Source: Polychytrium aggregatum | Taxonomy: Eukaryota > Chytridiomycota > Chytridiomycetes > Polychytriales | Reading direction: 5' to 3' | Assembly: GCF_025602895.1 (NCBI RefSeq) | Contig: NW_026516238.1 | Location: 186,001 to 250,000 of the forward strand | DNA length: 64,000 nucleotides | In this document: one piece after another, positions 47,861 through 60,000 of the stretch | How positions within the stretch are numbered: position 1 is the first letter of the stretch | How the letters are laid out: each line of letters begins with the position of its first letter | Made by a program: the position numbers and the translations under genes | Notes under the pieces: generated by a model | The model's database searches: none | Told to the model about the DNA's origin: nothing | The model's input: the letters and a program-made list of their open reading frames with translations, nothing else

Positions 47861-49418
47861 ATGTCGATGGCCACGGCAGCGAGTGAGTGCTTCTCTCTTC
47901 CTCTCCCTTTCTCCCTTTCTTTCTCCCTCTTTCTTTCTCCCTCTCTCATCGCTCTCATCGCCTGCAAAAGGGGGACGATCTGCAGAGCGGCCCTGGCTCC
48001 GCTGCACACGAGTCTGTCAAAGCAGCGCGTTCTTGGGCCTCATGCGTTCGAGTGGATTCGGACCTGGAGACGGCGCTGCATTAACAGAGCTTCACGGCGT
48101 CACAGACCGCTTGTTTGGAGGACGACTCGGCAGCACACCTGCACTCGACGACGAAACGATTGCCGAAAGGTACACGAGGCAGGGGAACGTGCGTTGTGGT
48201 GTAGGGCAGCTACAGTCGCGTGAGACCATCGATTGGAGAGGTGCAAATGGGAGGGATGTCATCAGAGCTGTATTCTGGCCAGGGAGTATGCCATGCCGGG
48301 GCTGCACTTACACGTCTATCGTCCGGCCTTCGTTCCTGTGGCGATCAGCAAAACATCACTGGGCGACTCCAAGTTTGACGAAGTCATCGGCGAGCTCGAG
48401 AACCTGCTGCTCGGTAAGGAGCTTGCAGAGCAGCACATATCCCATCAAGATGAGATGATGCTGCTGGCCCCATAATCCCAGCGCCGCCGGATGGTGTGTC
48501 GATTCCTGCCCGCTGACGCTGAGGGATGGACATTTGTGCCAGACTCGGATTTTGTCGACCTACAGAACCGATTCTTTGATCGTCATTATCGCGAGTTTAC
48601 CGACGAGGAAGAGAACAAGCTGGTTTACATGGACATATTCAAGAGCTATGTGAGTGCCGAGCCGGCGGACGGAGCCAGTACGCATCGTGGACAGTCGATA
48701 ACGCGTCCGGCGCCGGCTATGATCCCAGGAAGTGATGGAGAGAAAGCGACCAGGGAGGTGGGGAGGTGGTGGTGTGATTGCATCAGCCTGATGCTACGCA
48801 GCAGCAACTAACGACTATGGGCCCGTCACTGCCGGAATCGCCCAAAAGACAGACGTGATCGAGAGCTTCATCAGCGTCTACATCAAGAAGCGACTCTCGT
48901 GGTTCTCGATGCCCGAGTTTCTGGAAATGCTTCGGTAAGAAGCTGCTTTGATGACCACCGGACCGCTGGGCTTCCGCAGGATGAGATGGCGTCGCCCATC
49001 TTTGGTCGCCCATCTTTGGTCGCCCCTTTTCATCCTCTTTGCATTCGCGCGCAGGTCAAAGCAGGCCGAGGAGATGAGCGGCGATGTCTTTGATGTGCTG
49101 GCGTCGATCGGCGACTTCACGGCCTTCAAGGAGCTGATCATGGACTACAAACATGTGAGTTGCTTGCTCGCGACGGCGCCAACTCCAATCTCGAATAACG
49201 CTCTGGAAGAGCCGACATGGGCTCCTCCCCAGCATGCTGGCAGTGAATTCAAGGTGGCGGCAGGCGAGCGAGCGTCGTGATTGAGTCCAAAGTCGATATC
49301 AGGCAGGGTTCTCTGACGCTCCCCGTCCTCGGTCCACCGCCAACGCTCGTATCAGGAGAAGGAGGGGAAAACACTCGACTTTTCCGACCTCTTGAGTGTT
49401 CGGTACATCAAGTCGTAA
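47861..49418 (+). CDS. ARL2BP: ARL2-binding protein homologue (BART domain)
   Basis: BART-domain proteins bind the GTPase ARL2/ARL3; in animals ARL2BP sits at the ciliary base and in mitochondria. The helical domain is spread over in-phase exons: one ending at 48413 with DSKFDEVIGELENLLL, then about 48524-48649 (FVDLQNRFFDRHYREFTDEE and ENKLVYMDIFKSY), 48849-48934 (TDVIESFISVYIKKRL, MPEFLEML), 49055-49154 (AEEMSGDVFDVLASIGDFTA, FKELIMDYKH) and 49356-49418 (EKEGKTLDFSDLLSVRYIKS, stop). These blocks match the family in order and spacing. The 5' end is unresolved: MSMATAA at 47861 followed by a GTGAGT donor is a candidate first exon, but its phase does not join cleanly to the next exon, and the 48413 donor phase is also off by one. 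Confidence 0.85.
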
Positions 49419-50079
49419 CACCCCATCCAACCCCACAGCGATCCCAGCGAAGCCCCATCGTCGACTTGGAGTACTGCTTCTCTTCCTCTCAATGATGTAC
49501 AGCAACGTTGGGACGTAGACATCCACGGCGCCCCCTCCCTCCAATATTGCACAAACCAGAAACGAAAAATAGAAACACAGTGGTGGACCGTCAACAGATA
49601 TCCGTTTGTTTGAGCCCATTGTGAACTCATTGTGGTTGAACTTTCGGCAGTTGAGGAGATTCGAGGGTGGTGGCGGGAGCCACATTCTTCAAAAATGGAG
49701 AACAACAACAACAACAACAACACAAAGAAGCACAGATGAGGCTTGCGCGAAGGACGAAGCAAGGGAGGAAGCAAGGGAATATGGGAAACAAGTGGAGGCC
49801 GATGCCCTGGTGGACAGCAGCGATGGAGACTGTCGAGGCAGCGGAGCAGGCGGGCATATGGCGCGACAAGCCAGATGGGCAAAGCGCGCGAAGAAGCATG
49901 CTGGGTGAGCTACCCAAGGCATACATGACCCCATGACAGGAGGCGAGCAGGAGAAAGACGAAACGAACAGCATAACAAAAGCCAGGGAAATAACGATTTG
50001 AAAAGATAGGTCGCAAGGGCCGACAACGAATGAGTGGCGTCCTCCTTCCGCGCGAGAAGAGGGGCGCGGGAATCGGGGT
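49419..50079. other. Intergenic region between convergent genes
   Basis: About 660 bp with both 3' UTRs of ARL2BP and ELMO. An AAC trinucleotide run lies at about 49697-49722. No supported gene. Confidence 0.55.
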
Positions 50080-53000
50080 CTAGTTGGAGCCGTAGAATCC
50101 AGTTTGCGAAAGCAGGTTCATGACACCTGGGCTCGGCTGCGGCGATGGTCTTGCGGGGCTATCGCCAGGAATCACCGAGTCGACGCGATCTGGGATATTG
50201 AGGCTCGGCGAACTCGCCGAGTGCAGTCCGTAGTGGAAGGATCCGCCAGGAGACGCGAGCGAAAAGAGGTTCGTAGCCCCGACCATGCCGCCAAAGCTGC
50301 CTTCTCTGCGATGGACCGAAGGCCGTGGCGAGGACGAGCGCCCCATCAGCGGCCCTTTGAGGATTGACGATCCGCTGCGCCGCTCGATGCTGAGAGTGCG
50401 GCCCAGGAAAGAGTCGGCACCGTAGCCCACGCTTGCCGGCGATTTAGATCGTGCGTGCGAGGCCACGGGCGACTTGGACCGCCGTGGCAGGGTGCCGCCA
50501 AGGCCAATGTGATAGTCGTTGATGAGCAGCTCGTCGCGGCCGTACAGATCAGGCTCGTTCCACCACTCCTCGTCAAAGTCGTCCTCCTGGTCGTTGGTGG
50601 GAGGGTTGATGATGCCTGGGCCAAGGCTGAGTTCCGAAGCGCTGATGATGCTCGAGCCTGGGTCGATACCCTCCTCCGGCAGACCCTCGTCATAGTAGAA
50701 GCCCCAACTCTGCGGATACTCTGGCACCGCAGGCACACCCGAGGCAGGGATGTTGATGTCTTCGCCGGTGATGTCCAGCAGCGCAATCTTGACGCCAACT
50801 TCGGTCAGGATCTTGATGTACTCGTTTGTTTCTTTGAACTCCATAATCAGGTGATTCATGATCACCTTCAGGCCGTCCGTCCATTCTCCGATCTGTACGT
50901 CAGTCATGCAGACAAAGTCGACCGGTGGCTGTGAGTCGTCCACTGCCGAGACCAACGAGAAGCATCGTTTGGGGTCCACGGTCGAGAGCTTCCGTGAGCT
51001 GAATGCCGGAGACGAAGCCCCAGTCGCAAGGGTCCACGACTGCGTCAGGTTGACTGTGGTAGGAAACAGCGGACCAGATTGGGTAGCCCGTTAGAACAGC
51101 GATTCGCTGGTGCCCCGGACAGCGAGAGGAGGGAGCACATCACCGCGAGGCGGGAGTCATCCAGCTGATTAATTTTGCATACAAGCGGAATCCGATCGTC
51201 CCCCCCCCCTGTCATCCACATACCCTTTTCTGGCAGCTGGTGCCATTCCGGCCGCACGCCGTTGTTTGGGAAATCTCCGTAATACAGGTCCCGCATATGG
51301 GGAGCCAGGACATAGAATCGATAAGGATTCGTGGCCGAGGACATCAGGCCCTTGTCCTTGACGTTGTGGAACCAGCCGCCCCGGATCATGCAGTTGATGC
51401 GCTGCTGCTTGACCAGCAGCTGAGATTCCTTGTCGAGCCGCTCACGCAGCATGCTTCAGCCGAAACGAGCAAAGCAGCACAGGCGATTGGTTGGTGAGAG
51501 GTTGGTTCGCACTGCAGTCCATAGTGTGGAGCAGAAACACAATCGAAGCAGCGTGCAACATACCTGACTGGGGCTCGTGACATCAGATCTTGCTCGTCGT
51601 CAATCAGATATCGCTCCTTGACCTCAGAGTACTGCACGCTCTGCATCTCGTCGACGAAGCGCTTGAAGACATCGCTCGACGCTGGCGAGTCGATGTTTTG
51701 GATGACTTTGCGGAAGTGCACCCGCACAAAGCTCGATACACGGAGCATAACGCTGCCAGCCTCTTCGGAGCCGGAGCTGTTGGCGATGGCCGAGTCCCAA
51801 AACTGATGGAATATGTCGATCAGGACTGCAAACATTTCTTCAAACATCAGCATCAGCGGCTGACACTTGGACGCCGTTGTGTCTGTGGAAATAAGCGAGT
51901 CCATGTGGTCAGATACTGCTGGGCAAGAAGCCGCTGATAGCGTTCCTCTGCATCGCCCATGACATCACAGGCGCAGCATTGAGAGTGCCCGCACATCATC
52001 CAGGCCGCTTTGTTGTCAGTCCACCCCAACAATATAGAGTCAACACGGCTTGGCAGCGATAGGCTCTATACAAATGGGTGTGCTGTCAGTGCAGACTTAC
52101 AGCCCGTGCCGAGATCGCAGATGCCTCCGATGATGTCAGCGACTTCGATCGCCATGCGTGCAAAAGGACACGATGGAGCCGAGTGCGAATAGGGTAGATA
52201 CTAGACAATTTGCAAAGAAATCAATGAGTGGACGTACTCCAAGAAAAACAAGCTGGTATCAAGCCCGAAGTGCCAACGATTTGCCGGCGAGGATTCAATC
52301 GCCATCAAGATCGATAGCGGCCGGCGTGCAGATTCGTCAGTGTGTTTACCGTGCGGTACTCGGAGTGATTTTTGACAGCGTAAATGTGGATAAGCTCGAC
52401 GCCAAGAAGACCGACCTGGGCAAGCTCCCTCTTGGGAAACTCGGTCTGTTTGGAGAAACAAAGGCGCAAATCAGCCCAAGTGCATCGATGGTGCACGGGG
52501 CTTCGATGCCGACTCGCTGCTCAGGTACGAGTTACGCAGGGAAATCCACAGAACACGCGGGGCAGATCGATCGGCCAGATCAATGGACGGCGCGTCGTAC
52601 CTCGAAGCCAAGCTGGGTCCACTTGTATCCCGGTCGCTCGACAAGCCCCGAGGCAGACCAGAGCTGTTCAAGAAGATGGTCTGTTGTCTTGGACATGACG
52701 GTGAGCTTCTTGCGGCGGTTGGCCTCCATCACGATGAGCTTCTGGAACTCCAGCAGCAATTTGCGGAACTCCTCGGTCGGCGACAGCTGCATCAAGTGGA
52801 TGACGACCTTGCGGATGCCCAGCGAGTCCAGTGTGTTGTAGAACTCGGTTTTGAATGGCGGAGTGGCATGCCGTAACAGCGCATTGATCAGATTCATAGA
52901 ATTCAGCTGCAGCAGGTACTCGGTGCCCTTGAGCCGCTGAATAAGCGTTGGAAGAAAGGCGGACTGCAGCAGAATAGCCTCGTGCACAATGTCGAATCCA

Positions 53001-54288
53001 TATGAGTGGACGCGGCTGGTATTGGATGTTGAATCGGAGATGACGAGCTTGATGATGATGGCTGTGGCTGGCCGACAGATGTTGACCATGTTTTGCTTCA
53101 CGATGATCGAGACGAGCTGGGGTGGGTATCGCGGTAATGGCAGGCGGGTCAGCTCAAGACGCAGACTGTATCGGATCTGAGGTATTTGGTAGAGCTTCAC
53201 GATGGCCTACCGTGCTGATGAATTTGAGATCAAAGTTATCCCAGCCGTGGTTGTGCTCCATCAGACTCAGGAGAGAGGTCAGGGCATACGCAAGAGCGTT
53301 GCCTTGGCTGGCGATGATCCACTCCTGGAGCCGCTCGAGGCCGTCTCGCGAGATGAATTCGTCCATGAAAGTCGACTCCTATGCACCGACCGAGACACGA
53401 TGGCGGTAAGAGATCACGAATGCCGGGCCGCTACAAGCAGACAATTGGGCACAAGTGCCTCGCGGCTCAGAGTCTTGGGCCACGATCCCATGGTGACTCG
53501 ATGATGGTGCGGGATCGACCAGATACGACGAACGAAAGGATCTCTATCACCGACGACACTTTGTGGATCACTCAGGCTGATCTACAGAATGCCCGTGGTG
53601 CTTTGCTGAGAGCTCGCGCGAGCTCACGGCGGGTTTTGGATGACTCATAAATACCTTGAGTAGCTTCTGAAGCTGGAACAGGGTTCGCTTGACAGCAAAC
53701 TCATCGTCCGAGTCGAGTTGCTTGATCATGTTGGCAGCCATGACCTTCGGAGCAGCAACGATCTTGAGATTGGTACCGTTCTGGATGAGGCTTCTCATGT
53801 CCTGGGATGACACAGCGGACGAGACAGCGGTTCAGAGTTCGAACGGATCATGGATGTTGCCAATCGGCGAGCGGGACGCTGCTGCAATTGGGCAACTGGT
53901 GGGGGGGGGGCACCACGATAGGCACTGGAAAGATCAAGATATAGCTGCCCGACGGCGTGGCAATGGCGTTGGGGAGGGGGCTCAAGCAGGGCGGTCGAGA
54001 CGTAACGGAGATGGGTGGTGGGTGATGGAATAGCGACCGCAGGGGGGTTACCTTTTCGCCAACGAGATGCTCCGTGTCGAGGACCCTCATGCAGAGCATA
54101 TCGAGGCTAACGTTGCTTTTGAACCGCCCGTGAACCTCCTTAATGATGGTCTGGACATTGAGCTCGAGGTTGAGATCGTATTCTATGGGCGGCTGGTTGG
54201 AGGAGGAGGGACCGCCCCCGCCTGGGTGCTCGTATGCCCAGAAGATGTTGACCCTGACCACGTTCTTGGAGTCCATTTTGGGCGACAT
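50080..54288 (-). CDS. ELMO/CED-12 homologue (engulfment and cell motility adaptor)
   Basis: ELMO proteins partner DOCK exchange factors to activate Rac and drive actin. Start ATG at 54288 (MSPKMDSKNVVRVNIFWAYE); exon 1 54288-54052, exon 2 53801-53655, exon 3 53378-53211, then several more, ending at the TAG at 50080-50082. The armadillo-like N-terminal region is recognisable: MRSLIQNGTNLKIVA, QLDSDDEFAVKRTLFQLQKL, FISRDGLERLQEWIIASQGN, HGWDNFDLKFIS. The ELMO domain is in exons around 53.2-51.6 kb (AIEVADIIGGICDLGTGCK; SVQYSEVKERYLIDDEQDL). The PH domain follows (INCMIRGGWFHNVKDKG, RFYVLAPHMRDLYYGDF, QIGEWTDGLKVIMNH). The last exon adds about 200 Ser/Pro/Arg-rich residues, SRSP-like, with possible SH3-ligand motifs. 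Exon borders between 53.2 and 51.0 kb are approximate. Confidence 0.88.
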
Positions 54289-54721
54289 GAGTCGGGCCGG
54301 TCGGGTGTGTGCGGGAGAGAGGCTCTGCGTTCACGGACAGATGCAGCCGGCGGCCTGGGAAGCAGCAGATGGCCAAAGGAGAGCAGCGACACCGATGACG
54401 CAGATGAAGACCAAGACCAAGACCAAGACCAAGGACGAGGAAAGATGGGATGGGATGGGATGTGGGGGACGGCGATCTCGGAACAGCGACAGAAGCTGCA
54501 CCCGCCGCTGTTTCTGTGGGCACGCACACACACCGCACTGAGGCTGTGGGCGGGCCAGCAGCGCGCCGACGCGGGCTCTGCGGCACACTCGCCGTTGTTT
54601 TTGTGCAGCTCTATTTCGGTCGCGTCCGGGTGCCACAGGAGCCACAGGCCTCACAAACAGTGCAACAAGGGCCCTCAGAGTCGCACACCCGATCCCGCCC
54701 CGCTTTCCCACGCCGCGCGGC
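54289..54721. other. Short gap with (ACCAAG)n repeat
   Basis: About 430 bp between the ELMO start and the stop of the methyltransferase gene. It contains an AGACCAAGACCAAG run at about 54406-54436. No gene seen. Confidence 0.55.
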
Positions 54722-56398
54722 TCAGAGCGCAGCAGGCGCCTCGGGTTCGTCGAGTCCAAGTTCAAGTTCATCAGGCTCGTCAGGCTCTTCGGCCTGCAAC
54801 GTCTGCAGATACTCGACCACCACGGGGCGCTCGCAGTACTCTTCCTGCAGCGCCGTCAGCAGATCCATCGCCTCCATGAGCAGCTGCCGATGCCCATGCC
54901 GGAGGATGCCCACCATGGCCTCGCTGCCCGAGGCAGGCTCGTTCCAGCCGCCGAGCTCCTCATCGGATCGGTGCAGTTCGTAGAGCCGGAACGAGATCAT
55001 CTCCAGGAGCACCGTCCACACCCGCAGCTGGATCACATCAAAGTGAGGCAGTGCGTGGATGGCAGTCAAGAGCTGGTGCTTGTCCGCAACTTGATGTGCG
55101 CCGATCGCGATGGTAACGGCATCGCTGCCCCGGATGGGCTCGAGGCGCAGTCCGTCGTCTTCGGTCATCAGGCAGATCCAGAGCGTCATGAGCGACTCGT
55201 CGTTCAGCACCCCATGAAGTTCGCCGTTGTTCTGCTTGGGAAAGGCGGTACAAACAGTTACGTTGCTCTGTAGTCCCAGAGCTCGCAGCGCCTGGCGCTT
55301 GAACGCGATGAGGGCCTGCTTGTGTTTGGCAGCTTCAGTACTTGGGTCGTCGTCGCCCGGCTCCTCGCTGGTTGCCTCCAGGATGGGTGCAGGGAAAGCC
55401 ACGCTGTCGTGAGGATTGCCGTCGATTGCGAAGCCGTGGATAAAGAGAAGCTCCGAGTTGGGTTTTTGTCCGTAGCTGATGTGCAGCTCTTCCTCCGAGT
55501 AGATCGGAATCACCGCCGACGACCCGGCCTCGTCCGCAGCGGCATCATAGGTGACAAGCGAGATCGACCGATCTTTTTCGATGTTCCAACGCAACTTGGG
55601 CTCAAACGAGTGGTTGCAGAGGTCGATGAAGGGGACAAGGTGGCAGTCGTCGGTGCCTGGTGGAGCGGTGGCTGTCCCAGCCATAGCATCGAACGATCGG
55701 AACGAGATCACTCGCGACCAGAAGATGCCGTCGGCCCAGCAGTAGGCGTCAAAGGTCAGATCGTCATCGCTGTCGTCTTGATCGCTATCGGTCGCCGCAG
55801 ACTTGCCAAAGAGCACTCGCAGATGCGGCTGGAGCACCTGGAACTCCCGGTGGAGCTTGGCAAGTTTCGCAGCCACAGCGCCGTCCAGGCCAGTTCCGGT
55901 GAGCAACTGCATCTCGCGAGACGAATGCTCAAACATCACCGGGGTGTAGAGTCGCTCGGGGAGGATGCGAACGTACGGCACCCAGAAGGACGGATTCGAG
56001 GGATCGGGCGGAACAAGTCCCGCGGCGTGCTTGGCCACCTTGAACTTGATCCACAGCAGAAATACCATCAACGTCTTGCGTTCGTCAAGCCCAGCCTCGG
56101 GTGCGAGCCGGATCGACTCGAGACACTGCAGAAACGCCGCGGCAAGCGGCGAGTCAAAGTTGGCAATCTTATGGACCTTGGAGGCATTCAACAACAGCTG
56201 GCTGGGCACGTTCACGAGACGGTTGTTGGGGCCCAGAGGGAGTGACGACAGACTGGATTTTGGTGCAAAGATTCCGGCACCTTTGTCGACATGATCGGCG
56301 CCATCGTCGCCGGAATGGCATGGCCGACATGTGAGGTTGATGACCCTCGAGATGTGCGGCAGGATCCACGCCTCAAATCCTTCTAGATCGGAAGTCAT
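54722..56398 (-). CDS. SET-domain protein methyltransferase (Rubisco LSMT/SETD-like)
   Basis: A single uninterrupted frame of 558 residues, rare in this intron-rich window. Non-histone SET methyltransferases of this class modify Lys (or His in SETD3) of ribosomal proteins, cytochrome c, elongation factors or actin. Evidence: N-terminal GIFAPKSSL (the usual GxxA SAM-contacting start of SET), VFLLWIKF and SFWVPYVRILPE in the inserted iSET helix region, YCWADGIFWSRVISFRSFD, the SAM-binding FIDLCNHSFEPKLRW with the conserved NHS, and the catalytic EELHISYGQKPNSELLFIHG with the family Tyr and GF. A Rubisco-LSMT substrate-binding C-terminal helical region follows, ending in an acidic Glu/Pro tail. 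The substrate is not predictable from sequence alone. Confidence 0.9.
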   Translation of the reverse strand: MTSDLEGFEAWILPHISRVINLTCRPCHSGDDGADHVDKGAGIFAPKSSLSSLPLGPNNRLVNVPSQLLLNASKVHKIANFDSPLAAAFLQCLESIRLAPEAGLDERKTLMVFLLWIKFKVAKHAAGLVPPDPSNPSFWVPYVRILPERLYTPVMFEHSSREMQLLTGTGLDGAVAAKLAKLHREFQVLQPHLRVLFGKSAATDSDQDDSDDDLTFDAYCWADGIFWSRVISFRSFDAMAGTATAPPGTDDCHLVPFIDLCNHSFEPKLRWNIEKDRSISLVTYDAAADEAGSSAVIPIYSEEELHISYGQKPNSELLFIHGFAIDGNPHDSVAFPAPILEATSEEPGDDDPSTEAAKHKQALIAFKRQALRALGLQSNVTVCTAFPKQNNGELHGVLNDESLMTLWICLMTEDDGLRLEPIRGSDAVTIAIGAHQVADKHQLLTAIHALPHFDVIQLRVWTVLLEMISFRLYELHRSDEELGGWNEPASGSEAMVGILRHGHRQLLMEAMDLLTALQEEYCERPVVVEYLQTLQAEEPDEPDELELGLDEPEAPAAL

Positions 56399-57043
56399 TC
56401 AAGCTGGCTGCGCGATTGGCTCAGAGACGGCGAATGCGGCTGCTGAAGAGTGGCGGCTATCGGAAAGCCTGCCGGAAGGTGGCCCTGGGCAACGGTGAGG
56501 TCTTGGGGACTCTTGGGCTGGAGAAGGAGAGAAGCCAAGCGAGCGGCTGGGAGGAAGAATCGGGAGCCAAAAGCGCAGCGACCCGCCATCGATGGCTGTA
56601 TTGGCTCCGGCCTGAGAACCCGCAAATTGAAGCGGAGTGCTCTCCTCTGAAGCCAGATGCTGCCACTTTCGGAGTCCCGGATGCACACTCGAAAATACAC
56701 ACATGGTGCATCCATTCCATCCGCGATCATGGCTTTCTGTGGCATTCTCGCAGCGGGTCCGTGACATGGGCCGTGGAAACGGCGGCAGTGACGATGAACC
56801 GAGCCGTTGCCACTGACCCACACTGCTCGGATGCGTGCATTGTGCTATGAAGCAGCCGTGGTGCTCCTATGGGGGATTCAATAGTCGAGTGATTCACAGC
56901 CGACGTCACTAACTAGCGGCGGCCGTGCTCATCGATGAGCAGCAGCAGCTTCCGCCCAGGGGCCGTGGGATCGACGCCTCTATGGTGTCCTCAGTTCCAG
57001 CCAGCACCAACGCAAGCCATATCCCAGGTTGGGCGGATATAGT
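56399..57043. promoter_or_regulatory. Divergent region between SET methyltransferase and TTLL genes
   Basis: A 645 bp gap between two outward-facing starts, holding both promoters. The middle third (56619-56818) is one copy of the 200 bp inverted dispersed repeat described separately. Confidence 0.55.
56619..56818 (+). repeat. 200 bp dispersed repeat, copy 1
   Basis: Reads CCCGCAAATTGAAGCGGAGT at its left end and CCGTTGCCACTGACC at its right end. The reverse complement of 61981-62180 matches it over the whole 200 bp with about four differences. Flanking bases differ immediately on the left and diverge within about 10 bp on the right. No terminal inverted repeats or target-site duplications are obvious. 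Confidence 0.93.
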
Positions 57044-60000
57044 ATGAAAAGACCTGTAGCGCCCTTGGCAGGCGGTCCAAAATCCAAGTCTGGCTCGGGT
57101 ACAACCGTTGCGAATCAGAAATCCTCCGCCGAGGCCGTTGCGAGGCCCAGACAGGATGTCAAGTGCAAACCCACGACAGTCAAGCGCCCCAAGAAGCCAG
57201 AGGAGCCCGAGGTTTTCTTCAAGCCTGCCTATCCAGTAGGGACTCCGGGGCTGACCGCCAGGATTTCCACCCAGCCTGGTGGAGGCCGAGCAGAGTCAGT
57301 CCTACTGATGTCGAGCGTGAGTTCTCCGGAAGACAGTGAAAACCCAGCTGGTACTCTGCGATGGATCGACGAGTCTCAAGTCCCTCACAATGAAAATGGC
57401 GATGGCTCCGAGTGCAGCTCTGAGTCTGACAACGGAGCTGCATCGCCCTGCGACTCGGACGACGGTTCGGAGGATGGAGGTAATCTGGATGAAGAGGAAG
57501 AGTCCTGCAGCGACTTTGATGACGACGAAGAGAGCTATAGTGACGAAGAGGTCCGGCAAGTACACCACGACCGACCGACCATCCGGGAGGGCGGAACAGC
57601 TCAGAAGAAGCCTTTGAAGCAGCCTCCCGCCGAACCCGTTGGACCGTCGTATCAGCCCGACAACGAAATAGTCCGACCCGCCATCTCCCTCAGTCTCTTT
57701 GCCGATGGAGAGAATGTACTGTACTTTCCCAAAGCCGACGAGACGGGTATGTACGAGCCGCACACGGCCATATCAGAGAAGTACCTGATCGACTCTATCA
57801 AGCGTTTGAACTCACTGGCGGCGACTATACTCCGCAGTCTCTCCCCTGCCGGGCAGCATCAAGGAAATCATGAAGTGGAAGATATCCAAGTACACGCCGC
57901 GGGTGGTTCGAAGTATGGGAGGAGTTTGCACATGCCCCTGTAGCCGTTGGTGATGACTGAGAGCGTTAACCGAGGCTCTGTGGAGCGAGACAATCTCTTG
58001 GGATGATGTTGAAAAGCACCAAATGGATCAGTCGGCTCGCTGCTTTTATATGCAGCTACAGGGGTCGGTGCCGACATATCAAGTGACAGTGCAATGTGGC
58101 CTGACGAACACCTTGCTACTCCTGCACAGACATTCTGCGGCATACTGGCTTCAAGCTTGTTCGAGGAGGCAAAACCTGGGTTGGCTACTGGGGCAAACAC
58201 ATTTCTGCGGACAAGTTTCATTTGGTCCAGCCTTGGCAAAAGGTAAGTTCGCTGTGTGATGTCTGTTGCTGATCTAGCTCTGGCAGCTATAAGCTTGGCT
58301 CAGTCGCAAGTGCAAAGAAAATTGCTGGGTTGGGCTGAACGGATGTTGCGCCGCAGGTGAACCACTTTCCGATGACTTTTGAGATCGGTCGCAAGGACAA
58401 GCTTTACGCCAACCTCACCCGGCTGAAACAGCGATACGGCGCCTTGGTATGTCATGGTGGGGGTGCTGATGATGCCAGACTTGCCTGTCACTTCACCACC
58501 TGTGGGAGTCCTGCCCGACACCTGGCCCGCAAAATACAACTGGCACGGAAACGAAAGGCAGAGCTCTGCATAACAACCATGTTCCAATCCTTGACTCGCG
58601 ACCCAGGATTTTGATTTTCTGCCAGAGACATTCATCTTACCCCAGCAGCGGCGCAAGCTAAAACGTGTGTTTGACCACCACCCCGTGTGGATCATCAAGC
58701 CCCCAGCATCTGCACGAGGAAACGGAATCCGTTTGGTCAACAAGTGGTCCGACGTTCCAAAGAAGAAGGAGTTGGTGGTGTCGAGGTAAGCCAAAGTCAT
58801 AGGTTTCGCAGAGACAGAGGCCTTCCCATGGTGACTGCGGTACCGCTTCTGCAGTCCTATTGCCTTCGAGTTTCCCGGGCCCGAACGGCCGTTTGAAACG
58901 AAGCGAATTGACCCATTCTCCGATGCAGGTATATACGCGAGCCATTCTTGATCGACAAGAAAAAGTTTGACTTGCGCATCTATGTCCTGATCACCAGCTT
59001 CGAGCCGCTTCGGCTATACATCTACCGCGAGGGCATTGTCCGCTTTGCAAGCGAGCCGTGAGTATATCGGGATCCAGTCGCCGCTTGCTGCGATCTAGAG
59101 CGACTGTTGACGGCTTACTCTCTACCCGATCACATTTCCAATGCGCAGATACCAGTATAGCACCAGCAGCAAGGTTGTCAAAAACAAATTCATACACTTG
59201 ACCAACTACAGCGTCAACAAGAAAAATAAGTCTCAGAAGGGAACTACCGCGGAAGCGCAGCCCCATCCGCTAGCGGGCGATCCAAAGTTCAGCACTGCCA
59301 CAAACAAGTGGTAAATGTCGCCTTGTCTGCCTGTCTGCCTGTCTGCCTGTCTGCCTGTCTGCCTGTCTGCCTGTCTGCCTGTCTGCCTGTCTGCCTGTCT
59401 GCCTGTCTGCCTGTCTGCTGCTTCATACCCAGATGGTTTCAATGCGAGGCAAGTCACAGCCACCCTAATCGCCTGGTTCTCTGACCGCTGTCATACCAGG
59501 AGCCTGGAGCTGCTCAAAGAATACTTTACAAAGATCGGGATCAACTACAGCCTTGTTTTTGCCTCCATCAAAGATCTAGTTGTGAAGACGGTTATCAGTG
59601 CATATTCGGCAAACGCAAGCGGTGTCCGGCTCTATGTACCCAACCGGTAAGCACGGTGGTATCTGCACAAACGAGGGGAACTGCATGTGCTCGCGATCTA
59701 GCCATCCAAAAGGTCGCTCCTAGCCGTGGCACAATCGTGATTGCATCGACTCGCCAAGCCAATGGATGATGCTAGCATTGGTGGCATATGGCGGTAACCC
59801 ATTGAATGACATGCTCGGATGTGATGCTGTCCTGTCATCTCGATGCATGCTCAACAACATCGCCAAACGACTTCAGAACCAGTGCGTACGAGCTCCTGGG
59901 GTTCGATGTTCTTCTCGACATGAACTTGAGGCCGTGGTTGATGGAAGTCAACATCTCGCCATCTCTCAAGGCCTCGTGTCCCCTGGACGAAGATATCAAA